Shown here: positions 35,549 through 44,006 of the stretch, one piece after another | Position numbering within the stretch: position 1 is the first letter of the stretch | How the letters are laid out: every line of letters begins with the position of its first letter | Source of the DNA: Neorhodopirellula pilleata | Lineage (GTDB): Bacteria > Planctomycetota > Planctomycetia > Pirellulales > Pirellulaceae | Length of the DNA stretch: 64,000 nucleotides | Direction of reading: 5' to 3' | Assembly (NCBI RefSeq): GCF_007859915.1 | Contig: NZ_SJPM01000006.1 | Span: 248,001-312,000 of the forward strand | Program-made: the position numbers and the translations under genes | The notes under the pieces: generated by a model | Databases searched by the model: none | What the model was told of the DNA's origin: nothing | The model's input: only the letters and a program-made list of their open reading frames with translations

Positions 35549-37887
35549 TGAAGGTTCCAGGCAGCCTGACCGGCCGATTGTTTTTCTGGTGGGCCGATCA
35601 TCCGTGGGCGCAATTCACGCTGTTGGTTTTGGTCACGGTGCTCGCGTTGATCGGTTATCGCAACCCGTCGATCGTGCGAGACCTTTTTGTTTCCGCTGCG
35701 ACGTCCGACGATCCCGAACCCCGCCGTTCTCGACGTAACGACACCGCACGCAGCGCCGCCAATGCGGCGAACGTCGAGCCCTTTCAGATTGCCGGGGGTG
35801 ATTGCGTTTTGGTCGTGGACGTGATGCCATCGGCAGCCGATGGCGACCAACCGGCCGACGGTCCCGACGATTTCTTTCGTGCCGCCGCCTTGTCAGCGAT
35901 TCGTGATGTTGCCGCAGAACTCGAGTCGATGCCGCAAGTCGATAGTGTGTTGTGGCTGGACAATGTTCCTGGACTCAACTTGTTTGGTTTCGCGGGTACG
36001 TTGCTTCCGAGTTCGAATGCGTCGCCTCGCCAATTCGACAACGCTCGACAGACAGTTCTCGACAATCCGCTCGCCGTCGGACAATTGATTTCTCCCGATG
36101 GCTCGACCATTTTGATGCATCTGCGACTGGATTGGTTTTATGTGACGAGCGACGCGGCGGCCACGACGGAAATTCGCGAACGGGCTGAGCAAATTGCCGG
36201 ACGCACTTCGGACGCGAACTTGCGTTTCCAAGTGACCGGTCCGGTGCCGCTACATTTGATGACGTCCGATAGTCACATGCACAACGCAGCCAAGTATCAG
36301 GCGATCGGTTATTCGATCATGTTGATCTCCGCCTTGGTCTTATTTCGTGGACTCTCGGCGGTCATCATCGTCGCCATCGCCCCGGCGGTGGGCGTGTTTT
36401 GGACGATGGGAATGTTGCGTTTCTTTGATCTGCAAGACAACCCATTCAATGACATCATTGTTCCGGTTTTGATCAGCTTGGTGGGGCTGACGGATTCGGT
36501 TCACTTGATGGTGGAGATCCGGAATCAGCGAGCATTGGGGCTCGATACCAAGAACGCCGCTCGCATCGGGATCGCGCGTGTTGGACTGGCGTGTGTGCTG
36601 ACCAGTTTGACGACCGCGATCGGTTTTGTATCCCTGTCGTGGGCCCACCATGAAATCGTTCGCAATTTCGGATGGTGTTGTGTGCTGGGCGTGCTGATGA
36701 CCTTGCTGAGCGTGCTGACGGTGATCCCGCTGGGGTGTCGCTCGCCGCTGGGCCGCAGCTTGCATGTCGGATTGGGGAAGAGCCTAATCGACGGGCAACT
36801 TCGCCGGATAGGCCCGATCGTTGGATGGGTACTGCGTCATGATCGAGCGATCGCCTGGATCGCGATCGCCTCCACCGCGTTGCTAGCGATCACTTGTTTG
36901 AAACTTCAGCCCGACGAAAAGCGTTACAGCGGGATGAGTGAAGCGGCCGAAGCGGCGCAAGCCCTGCGGCATCTCGACCAAAAACTCGGCGGTTTAGAAT
37001 TTGGCTTCGTCGACGTTCAATGGGACGACACAACAAGCAACACCGAGTTGCTATCCGTGCTCGGTGCGGTGAGCAAGTTGCTTGGAAGCGAGCCGTTGAT
37101 CGGCTATCCGTTGGGGCTGCATGAATTGCTTGAATCGCTGCCCGGGGAGGGCAGCTCCGAAGAACGAATGACGCTGTTGGAGCTCTTGCCGGCCGAACTG
37201 AAACGGGCGTTCTACAGTCCAGAGCGAAACTTCGCGTCGACGCAATTTCGTGTTCAAGACCTCGGAATCGCCGCCTACGGCCCGACGTTCGAACGTGTCG
37301 AGACCGGTATAGCGGTTTTGCAAGAGAATCATCCTCGCTTCGAACTTGCCTTGACCGGCGACGCGCCGTGGCGATGGCGAAACATCTACCGGATCGTCAA
37401 TGACTTGGCGATGAGTTTGGGGACGGCGAGCGTGGTGATTTGGATCGTCTTGACCGTGGTTTATCGGTCGGTCCGAATCGGACTCATCTCGATCATCCCG
37501 AACCTCTTTCCGTTGGCGGCAACGGGGACGATGCTCGTCATCAGCGGGCAGAATCTCGAGATGGTCACCGTGTGCGTGTTCACGATTTGTGTCGGGATCG
37601 CGGTGGATGACACAATCCACTTCCTGACACGATATCAAGAAGAGCTGCAACACGGTGGCGACCACGCCGACGTCATCCGCCGCGCATTCACCGGAGTCGG
37701 CTCGGCGCTCTTGATGACCACGATCGTGCTGATCGCGGGAATGATGTCCGCCGTGGTAGGTGACGCCCGTGATGCACGACTGTTCGGCATCATGGGTAGC
37801 CTTACGTTGGGAACGGCCTTGTTCGCCGATGTGATTTTGTTGCCAGCGATGTTGAGCCGGTTTGCGCGGAAGCCGGCTCGATTGTAA
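35545..37887 (+). CDS. MMPL/RND family transporter
   Basis: A protein of 780 aa with the RND duplicated layout: helix 1 (FTLLVLVTVLALIGY), a large periplasmic loop, a five-helix group (ILFRGLSAVIIVAIAPAVGV; DIIVPVLISLVGLTDSVHLM; IGFVSLSWAHHE), a second helix 1 near residue 430, a second loop and a second helix group (VCVFTICVGIAVDDTIHFL; LLMTTIVLIAGMMSAVVG). GLTDSVHLM and VAVDDTIHFL-like segments are the proton-relay motifs. MMPL proteins move lipids or hydrophobic molecules. Start-stop overlap with the redoxin fusion gene shows translational coupling, so the redox protein and transporter likely act together. Confidence 0.9.
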   Translation: MMKVPGSLTGRLFFWWADHPWAQFTLLVLVTVLALIGYRNPSIVRDLFVSAATSDDPEPRRSRRNDTARSAANAANVEPFQIAGGDCVLVVDVMPSAADGDQPADGPDDFFRAAALSAIRDVAAELESMPQVDSVLWLDNVPGLNLFGFAGTLLPSSNASPRQFDNARQTVLDNPLAVGQLISPDGSTILMHLRLDWFYVTSDAAATTEIRERAEQIAGRTSDANLRFQVTGPVPLHLMTSDSHMHNAAKYQAIGYSIMLISALVLFRGLSAVIIVAIAPAVGVFWTMGMLRFFDLQDNPFNDIIVPVLISLVGLTDSVHLMVEIRNQRALGLDTKNAARIGIARVGLACVLTSLTTAIGFVSLSWAHHEIVRNFGWCCVLGVLMTLLSVLTVIPLGCRSPLGRSLHVGLGKSLIDGQLRRIGPIVGWVLRHDRAIAWIAIASTALLAITCLKLQPDEKRYSGMSEAAEAAQALRHLDQKLGGLEFGFVDVQWDDTTSNTELLSVLGAVSKLLGSEPLIGYPLGLHELLESLPGEGSSEERMTLLELLPAELKRAFYSPERNFASTQFRVQDLGIAAYGPTFERVETGIAVLQENHPRFELALTGDAPWRWRNIYRIVNDLAMSLGTASVVIWIVLTVVYRSVRIGLISIIPNLFPLAATGTMLVISGQNLEMVTVCVFTICVGIAVDDTIHFLTRYQEELQHGGDHADVIRRAFTGVGSALLMTTIVLIAGMMSAVVGDARDARLFGIMGSLTLGTALFADVILLPAMLSRFARKPARL

Positions 37888-37895
37888 ACCGACGC

Positions 37896-38060
37896 ATAAC
37901 GGCGTGTTGATTTAATCGTAACCCGCCGCGTAAGCGAGGGATGAGTCAATATTAATTATCCCCCTCGCTAACGCAGCGGGTTACGAATCAGACTAAATAG
38001 CAAGCCGAGTAGCGAGGGGGCGCCGGAAAATCCCTCGTTCACGCTTCCGGTTACCAAAAG
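37896..38060. repeat. Palindromic repeat, family R2, copy 2
   Basis: It begins GGCGTGTTGATTTAATCG. Arms of 25 bases at 37916-37940 and 37962-37986 (TCGTAACCCG...AGCGAGGG) pair with two mismatches, and a further, more diverged arm pair is at about 38009-38054. It lies between the MMPL gene and sodC. No coding potential. Confidence 0.8.
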
Positions 38061-38253
38061 CACCCTGCTAAACAGGGGATTAACGCAAGTCCAATGACTC
38101 AACCGCCCTTTCAGGGATGGGCTTGATGGCGTGAGTGAGCGTCCTGAAGAGATTTTTCTTCAGAATGGTTTCGTTTTTGCAGGCCCTACTGGCTCCGGCT
38201 GAAAAACGTCTTGTGACGGCTTTCCCTTCCCACCCACTTTTGGAGACTTCCAG

Positions 38254-38832
38254 ATGCGTATGTTTTCCCTCTCCCGCGTGATTGCTCTTTGTTTGATCGC
38301 ATTCCCTTTGAGTTCGCTCACGGTAAATCGCGTGTCGGCGGAGGAGCACCAACACGAACACGTTGCGGCCGATGTGCCGACGTTCGGAGTCGCCTTATTG
38401 ATGCCCACGAAAGACAGCAAGGTTCGAGGGATGCTGCGGCTGATGCAGAAAGAGGACGGCCTTCACATCATGGGGCGTGTCAACAACCTGACACCCGGTG
38501 AGCATGGTTTCCATATTCACGAATTTGGTGATCTGCGAAGTAGCGATGGCACCTCAGCGGGCGGTCACTTCAACCCCGAAGGCCACGATCACGGCGCGCC
38601 GGGTGCGAAGTCGCACGCGGGCGATTTGGGAAATATCACCGCAGGTGAAGACGGTGTGGCCAAAGTCGACATCGTGGCCACCGACGCGAAACTTCACGTC
38701 ATTCTCGGTCGAGCGTTCGTCGTTCACGCGGGCAAAGATGATTTGTCCAGCCAACCATCCGGCGATGCCGGTGGACGAGTTGCCTTGGGCGTGATCGCGG
38801 TTGGTAACCCCGAGTTGAAGAAGTCCAAGTAG
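38254..38832 (+). CDS. sodC: Copper-zinc superoxide dismutase lacking the conserved disulfide
   Basis: A protein of 192 aa with a signal peptide (VIALCLIAFPLSSLTVNRVSA) and GGAG 9 bases upstream. It converts superoxide to peroxide and oxygen in the periplasm. Metal ligands are present: HGFHIHEFGD (two Cu His), GGHFNPEGHDHG and KSHAGDLGN (bridging His, Zn His and Asp), and FVVHAGKDD (Cu His). The active-site Arg is in GDAGGRVALGVI. The two cysteines that normally form the subfamily disulfide (FGDC... and ...ACGVI) are Leu in both places; the mature protein has no Cys. The mature N-terminus is His-rich (EEHQHEHVA). Confidence 0.95.
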   Translation: MRMFSLSRVIALCLIAFPLSSLTVNRVSAEEHQHEHVAADVPTFGVALLMPTKDSKVRGMLRLMQKEDGLHIMGRVNNLTPGEHGFHIHEFGDLRSSDGTSAGGHFNPEGHDHGAPGAKSHAGDLGNITAGEDGVAKVDIVATDAKLHVILGRAFVVHAGKDDLSSQPSGDAGGRVALGVIAVGNPELKKSK

Positions 38833-39086
38833 TTCGTTGCATCGCGTTTGCACCGAATGAACGTCTGCAAGATTGATTCGATGCGATTGCCAATATGAAT
38901 CGCATCGTCGGTTGGCTGATGCCCTTGGGTCGGAAATCGAACAGCCTGGCGGGCAAACTGCCCATGGCTAGTCTGGCTCGTGTTCCGACTCAATGAAAAA
39001 AGATTTTTGAACGGATGTCTGGCGTTCTGGACAATACAACCACGGGTCGCCTGTTGGCCTGTCGCTCGGGCTGAACGACATTGCGA

Positions 39087-39968
39087 TCATGGCTTAGCTG
39101 CCGCTTCGACGCCGCTCAACAATTTCGTATCAATCAACCAGTCGCACATTCGCTGCGGCCAATCGCCGGCGGCGGTCATGGTTCCGGGACGAAAGCCGAA
39201 TCCGTGGCCGGCGTTGCTGTAGACGTGCATCTCGCAGGGAATGCCCGCTTGCTTGTATTGCAGATACACGTGGGCCATTCCGATCGAGATGTCGTCGCGG
39301 TCGTGAAAACCGAACGCGATGAACGCGGGGGGCATGCCGGGCTTGATTTCAAAGGTGCTTGATTTACCTGGATAAATGAGTCCTTGAAAATCAGGGCGGC
39401 TGCTGACTCGCTCGATCGGATCGTCGCTGCGAGGATCGCCCTCGATCGGTGACATGCCCGCGTAGGCGGCCAACTCACCACCGGCGGAAAACCCGACGAT
39501 GCCGATTCGGTCGGGATTGATGTTCCATGTTTCCGCGTTCGCTCGCACCATCCGGATCGCGCGGCGCGTATCGTCCATCGCGTGTTCTTGTAGCGTGTAC
39601 GGCGAATCGGGTTCGCGGCAGAGTCGATATCGTAGTACGAAGGCCGCAATGCCGTGTTCGGCAAACCATTGTGCCAACGAATCGCCTTCGTGCCCAAGGC
39701 ACAACTTGCTGTGACCTCCGCCGGGTGCGATGACGACAGCGGTTCCGGTCGATTGATCGGCCGCAGGCAAGTAAGGGGTGATCGAGGGATGATGAACGTT
39801 CGTGACGTTGCTCCCCTCGACCACCTCTGGTTCGTTCATTCGATTGATTGAACCTGGCGCACCATCGGCCCACAAAGGAATCTTCGTGGGAACATCATCC
39901 GCCGCCACAGGAATGGCCAATGAAACGAACAGAAGTAGGAAGCTGCCTGACAGAGAATTTCGATTCAT
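39087..39968 (-). CDS. Secreted alpha/beta hydrolase (acetyl-xylan esterase-like)
   Basis: A protein of 293 aa with a signal peptide (LLLFVSLAIPVAA). VVIAPGGGHSKLCLGHEGD carries the oxyanion-type GGG loop, IGIVGFSAGGELAAYAG the GxSxG nucleophile, FIAFGFHDRDD the acid region, and VYSNAGHGFGFRPG the catalytic His. This matches the BD-FAE/esterase group used for deacetylating plant or algal polysaccharides. It is transcribed divergently from the beta-helix protein gene at 40081, with about 110 bases between them, which suggests shared regulation and a shared polysaccharide target. Confidence 0.9.
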   Translation of the reverse strand: MNRNSLSGSFLLLFVSLAIPVAADDVPTKIPLWADGAPGSINRMNEPEVVEGSNVTNVHHPSITPYLPAADQSTGTAVVIAPGGGHSKLCLGHEGDSLAQWFAEHGIAAFVLRYRLCREPDSPYTLQEHAMDDTRRAIRMVRANAETWNINPDRIGIVGFSAGGELAAYAGMSPIEGDPRSDDPIERVSSRPDFQGLIYPGKSSTFEIKPGMPPAFIAFGFHDRDDISIGMAHVYLQYKQAGIPCEMHVYSNAGHGFGFRPGTMTAAGDWPQRMCDWLIDTKLLSGVEAAAKP

Positions 39969-40080
39969 GATGGTGGGTCGGGTGGGGAGGAAAGAACCTA
40001 TCGAGGATCGTGTAGACTAATCCAATCGCGTCCTCCTGCCTGCCCCTCCTGTCTTCTTTATCAACCGACGAGTCGCTTCT

Positions 40081-41550
40081 ATGTCCTGCCGCCAACTTCG
40101 ATCGTTTGTGAACATCCAGCCAATTCAGTTCGTCCCCATTTTGTTCTTGATGGTTGCCTTGTTAGCAACGGCCGGGCGAGTTTCCGCCGAAAGCGTGCGA
40201 GAATTTGGGGCGGTCGGCGACGGAGCGACGGACGATACCGCGTCGATCGAACGCGCGATCGCGGAAACGAAAACCGGTGAGATTCAATTCCCTCGCGGCG
40301 ACTACCGAATCACGCGAACGATTGAGATCCCATTATCCCAAACCGGACGGATCGGTTTGGACGGTCATGGCGGAGTGGGACGCGTCACGATGGCAGGTTC
40401 CGGTCCGGCGTTCCGATTCGTGGGAACACATCAATCGACGGCCAGTCCCGAGGGATTCACCGATCTGACTTGGCAGCACGAACGGATGCCCCAAGTCAGC
40501 GGGCTCGAGATACTCGGTGATCATCCTGAAGCGGACGGCATCGAGTTTGTCCGCGTAATGCAGCCGACACTACATGGCGTATTGATTCGCGAAGTTCGCA
40601 ATGGCGTCGTGATGTCGACTCGCAATCGGAATCTGTTGATCGATTCATGCCACATTTATAATTGTTCGGGCATCGGCGTGTTCTTTGACCGCGTGAACCT
40701 TCATCAAGCGATCGTTCACGGCAGCCACATCAGTTATTGCAAGGGTGGCGGAATCAAGATCGTCGATGGCGAAATCCGCAATTTCCAAATCACGGGAAAC
40801 GACATTGAATACAACTTCGATCCCGATGCCGAACAATCCGCCGACATTTGGTTCGAGATTCCCAACGGTACCGTCGCCGAAGGCACGATCAGCGGTAACA
40901 CGATCCAAGCCAAAGTCAGCCCAGGCGGTGCCAACATTCGTTTCGTCGGACCCGAATCGGCGAATCACCCGACGCCGATGTCGATGTGGACGATCAGTGG
41001 TAATGTCATCGGCAGTCAAACCGTCAACATGCATCTGGTCCGCTGCCGCGGGATGGCGATCACTGGAAACCACATCTATTCGGGCTTGGAACGCAACCTT
41101 GTTCTCGACGACTGTCGAAACATCGTTGTTGGCACGAACTCATTGGATCAAAGCCACAGTCTTGGACGTGGATTCAGCAACGGCATCACCGTTCGCGACT
41201 CGCGTGGTGTGTTGATCCATACATTGGTGCTCGACGATTGCGCCGCGGGAACCGAATCGGCCGGCGGCTCGGTGGAAGTTTTTGATAGTCGTGAAGTGAC
41301 GATCAAGGATTGCCAGATCGCCAACCCGCATGCGCGTGGAATTTGGGCCAGCGGAACCCGGAACACGCAGATCGTCGGCAACACAATCGTTCAAGATACC
41401 GAGACACCCCGGATGATCGCCGCGATTGAAGTCCAACAGCCAACCGGAACCATGTTGATCCGCGATAACTTGGTTTCAAAAGGAACAAAGGGTGACGTCG
41501 TTGCCGATGATCCGAACGTTCATGTTCGTGGCAACGAGTCGGCGAACTAA
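40081..41550 (+). CDS. Secreted right-handed beta-helix (pectate-lyase-like) protein
   Basis: A protein of 489 aa. A signal peptide covers residues about 18-40 (ILFLMVALLATAGRVSA). The mature start REFGAVGDGATDDTASIERA is the classic opening of GH28/pectate-lyase-3 beta-helix proteins. Many helix rungs follow (GNDIEYNF, GTISGNTIQAKV, WTISGNVIGSQ, GMAITGNHIYSG, QIVGNTIVQD). It is probably a polysaccharide lyase or binding protein; no catalytic residues can be assigned with confidence. Its TAA stop lies within the first bases of the truncated R1 repeat at 41547. Confidence 0.88.
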   Translation: MSCRQLRSFVNIQPIQFVPILFLMVALLATAGRVSAESVREFGAVGDGATDDTASIERAIAETKTGEIQFPRGDYRITRTIEIPLSQTGRIGLDGHGGVGRVTMAGSGPAFRFVGTHQSTASPEGFTDLTWQHERMPQVSGLEILGDHPEADGIEFVRVMQPTLHGVLIREVRNGVVMSTRNRNLLIDSCHIYNCSGIGVFFDRVNLHQAIVHGSHISYCKGGGIKIVDGEIRNFQITGNDIEYNFDPDAEQSADIWFEIPNGTVAEGTISGNTIQAKVSPGGANIRFVGPESANHPTPMSMWTISGNVIGSQTVNMHLVRCRGMAITGNHIYSGLERNLVLDDCRNIVVGTNSLDQSHSLGRGFSNGITVRDSRGVLIHTLVLDDCAAGTESAGGSVEVFDSREVTIKDCQIANPHARGIWASGTRNTQIVGNTIVQDTETPRMIAAIEVQQPTGTMLIRDNLVSKGTKGDVVADDPNVHVRGNESAN

Positions 41551-41625
41551 GCGTCGCGTGATCAAGAAGTGATGGACTCTTAACGTGGCGTCGACTTTTA
41601 GTCGACGATTCTGGGTTCGGCGACT
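41547..41625. repeat. Palindromic repeat, family R1, truncated copy
   Basis: It matches the left two-thirds of the full R1 copy at 20811: CTAAGCGTCGCGTGATCA head, GATGGACTCTTAACGTGG, the first hairpin (GTCGACTtttAGTCGAC), then stops at GGCGACT, where the second hairpin's right arm and the closing outer arm are missing. Its left end contains the stop codon of the beta-helix gene; its right part supplies the last codons and stop of the DUF389 fragment. Confidence 0.85.
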
Positions 41626-41888
41626 TCATCGGGTGCCCCACTGATCGGCGGTTGCAGGGCGATCACGCCGCGCGGGATCAATGTTACTCGAACGTCCGGA
41701 ATCTCCTGCTGGACCTCGTCGATGAACCGTTCAACTTGTTGATTGTTCAAGCACAACCACGCCATCTCGCGTGGTCCCTCAAGAGATTCCGTCGAATGCA
41801 GGCTGACGTTGGAGGCCGAATGATTCCGTGCTGCTTGCAGCACATAATCACTTCGTCCGCGCGGAACTTCAACCGACATCAATCGCAT
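41598..41888 (-). pseudogene. Truncated DUF389-like protein (N-terminal domain only)
   Basis: A frame of 96 aa reading MRLMSVEVPRGRSDYVLQAA, then WLCLNNQQVERFIDEVQ and TLIPRGVIALQPP. This resembles the cytoplasmic N-terminal domain of DUF389 membrane proteins, which normally continues into about six transmembrane helices. Here the frame ends shortly after RGVIALQPP; the last residues and the stop are supplied by the R1 repeat at 41547-41625. The membrane domain is absent. The likeliest reading is a gene remnant cut at the repeat; a functional short protein is possible. It lies 105 bases downstream of the DUF202 gene. Confidence 0.5.
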
Positions 41889-41993
41889 TACGAACTTTCA
41901 CAAGGAGGGTTGTGGTTGCCATGTGGGATGGATGATTCCCCAATTTGGGATCCAATTGGCGGCAACGCGATCGGCATCTTAGATGTTCTTGTT

Positions 41994-42284
41994 TTAACCG
42001 CAGATCCGTTTGGCAGCTTTCCGGTATCGCGTTATTCCGATCACCAGAACCAACGCTCCGACTCCCAAGAGCGAGAAACCGGTATAGAGCAAGTCCGTCG
42101 AGTCGCCGAAAAACTTGATCAACGTGCCTCCGGTTCCCGCCATCATCAGTGCTGTGCGGATATAAGCAAGTAACGTTCGCTCATTGGCCAAGTCGGTGCG
42201 GATCAGCGCGAGTTCATTGCGCCGATCCGCAATCGGCGGATCGGAAATCAATTCTTTCGATATCGATGTATTCGAATCGTTCAC
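41994..42284 (-). CDS. DUF202 (YidH-like) small membrane protein
   Basis: A protein of 96 aa with a GTG start. The DUF202 signature is clear: LALIRTDLANERTLLAYIRT (the conserved N/ERT..A..R segment), then two or three helices (ALMMAGTGGTLIKFF, LYTGFSLLGVGALVLVIGIT) and a basic tail (RYRKAAKRI). The family function is unknown; members lie in the inner membrane. It is separated from sthA by the R4 palindrome. Confidence 0.9.
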   Translation of the reverse strand: MNDSNTSISKELISDPPIADRRNELALIRTDLANERTLLAYIRTALMMAGTGGTLIKFFGDSTDLLYTGFSLLGVGALVLVIGITRYRKAAKRICG

Positions 42285-42288
42285 GTTG

Positions 42289-42389
42289 AGAGCCTATCCG
42301 AAAAGGGGTCTGACCCTCTCCGGCGATACCAAAAAAACACGATTGTCGACTCGCCTCCAAAGGGTCAGACCCCTTTTCGGATTGGCTCT
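42289..42389. repeat. Palindromic repeat, family R4
   Basis: Arms of 29 bases at 42289-42317 (AGAGCCTATCCGAAAAGGGG...) and 42361-42389 pair with one mismatch, with 43 bases between. The right arm ends on the first base of the sthA stop codon. A collapsed copy joining only the two ends of the element is at 48961-48985. A hairpin of this strength could stop transcription of sthA, but there is no T-run. Confidence 0.9.
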
Positions 42390-43873
42390 TAAAACAAACG
42401 GTTGATTCCATTGAGTGCGGCGACGCGATAGGCTTCGGCCATCGTCGGATAGTTGAAAGTTGTTTCGATGAAGTACTCGATCGTATTTTGTTTTCCGGGT
42501 TGATTCATGATCGCTTGGCCGATGTGAACAATCTCCGACGCGTTGGCACCAAAGCAGTGTACGCCGAGGATTTCTTTCGTTTCTCGATGGAACAACAACT
42601 TCAACATGCCGGTCGTTTCACCGGTGATTTGTGCCCTGGCGAGGGACCGAAACTGCGCCTGGCCAACTTCGTAAGGAACGCACTTGTCAGTGAGTTCTCG
42701 TTCGGTTGCGCCGACACTGCTAATCTCTGGACTGGTGTAAATTCCCGTGGGGATGTCATGGAGCCGCAAATTACCGCTGGCTTGTCCGAGCATGTGCATT
42801 CCCGCCGAACGGCCCTGCGTGTACGCGGCGCTGGCGAGCGATGGAATTCCGATCACATCCCCCACCGCGTAAATGTGCGGAAGGCAGGTTTGGAAATGCT
42901 CATCGACAACAACTTGGCCGCGACTGTTGGCTTCGACGGGGATGTTTTCCAAGCCGAGGTCATCCGTGTTTCCTTGGCGTCCGTTGGCCCACAAGAACAC
43001 ATCGGTCTTGAGCACCTTGCCGCTCTTAAGATGCAAAATCACGCCATCGGGCCGGCCTTCGATCTTGTCCATTTGTTCGTTGTGACGAATGATGACGCCT
43101 TGATCGCGTAGGTGATACGACAGTGCGTCGATGATCTCGTCGTCGAGGAATTCGAGCAGTTTCTCGCGGGTGTTGATCAGGTTGACCTTGATGCCGAGGT
43201 TACGAAACATCGAGGCGTACTCGGTGCCGATCACGCCGGCACCATAAACGGTGATCGAGGTGGGTTTCTCTTGCATCGACAAGATCGTGTCGCTGTCGAA
43301 GATCCGTGGATGCGTGAAATCGACTCCCGCAGGACGATAGGGGCGAGATCCGGTCGAGATGACAAAATGAGCCGCCGTGATTGGTTCGCCATGATCGATC
43401 GTGACCGTGTGTTCGTCGAGGAACCGGCATTGCCCCCGATGGATCGGGACGCCGTTGCGATCATAAAACGATTGACGCATCGAAACTTGCCGACCGATGA
43501 TCGTTTGGGTGCCCCGGTTGAGTTGTTCCATGGTCGGGGCCACGGAGAATCCGAGTTCTCTCATGACGGGATTCTTGAGCGACTTCATCGTGCTGGTCAC
43601 CGCGTACCGCAGCGCTTTGCTGGGGATGGTCCCCCAGTGGGTGCATCCGCCGCCGATTTGGCGGTATCGTTCGGCGACACCGACTTTCATCCCGCCTTTG
43701 GCCGCCTGCATGGCCGCCCCTTCGCCGCCCGGGCCGGTACCGATGACGAACAGGTCGTAATCAAACTTGGGTGGCGGAGCGACCGGTTGGGGCGAGTTTT
43801 CGGGGTAATGAGCTTGCGGGTCACGGACGACTTCGTCGGTCACGGTTTCCGTTGCGGTATCAGTGTTAGTCAC
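42389..43873 (-). CDS. sthA: Soluble pyridine nucleotide transhydrogenase
   Basis: A protein of 494 aa, GTG start with GGAAAGAG just upstream. It carries an extra N-terminal extension of about 37 residues (acidic, Pro-rich). FAD-binding DYDLFVIGTGPGGEGAAMQA, then IGGGCTHWGTIPSKALR, where only one of the two redox cysteines of the lipoamide dehydrogenase family is present, as expected for SthA. NAD-binding ITVYGAGVIGTEYASMF, then GRQGNTDDLGLENI and the C-terminal interface domain (LLFHRETKEILGVHCFG). The reaction is NADPH plus NAD+ to NADP+ plus NADH. Cytoplasmic. Confidence 0.95.
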   Translation of the reverse strand: MTNTDTATETVTDEVVRDPQAHYPENSPQPVAPPPKFDYDLFVIGTGPGGEGAAMQAAKGGMKVGVAERYRQIGGGCTHWGTIPSKALRYAVTSTMKSLKNPVMRELGFSVAPTMEQLNRGTQTIIGRQVSMRQSFYDRNGVPIHRGQCRFLDEHTVTIDHGEPITAAHFVISTGSRPYRPAGVDFTHPRIFDSDTILSMQEKPTSITVYGAGVIGTEYASMFRNLGIKVNLINTREKLLEFLDDEIIDALSYHLRDQGVIIRHNEQMDKIEGRPDGVILHLKSGKVLKTDVFLWANGRQGNTDDLGLENIPVEANSRGQVVVDEHFQTCLPHIYAVGDVIGIPSLASAAYTQGRSAGMHMLGQASGNLRLHDIPTGIYTSPEISSVGATERELTDKCVPYEVGQAQFRSLARAQITGETTGMLKLLFHRETKEILGVHCFGANASEIVHIGQAIMNQPGKQNTIEYFIETTFNYPTMAEAYRVAALNGINRLF

Positions 43874-44006
43874 GTCGCTCTTTCCGGTTTGAATAGGCGG
43901 TTATCAAGTGGGACGCACCGTTGCGGCCTCGTTCATTTTTGCTCGAATGGTAACATTGACGATCGGCAGCCGCGCTTCTCCCTCTCTTTTGTCCCATGGT
44001 TTTACG

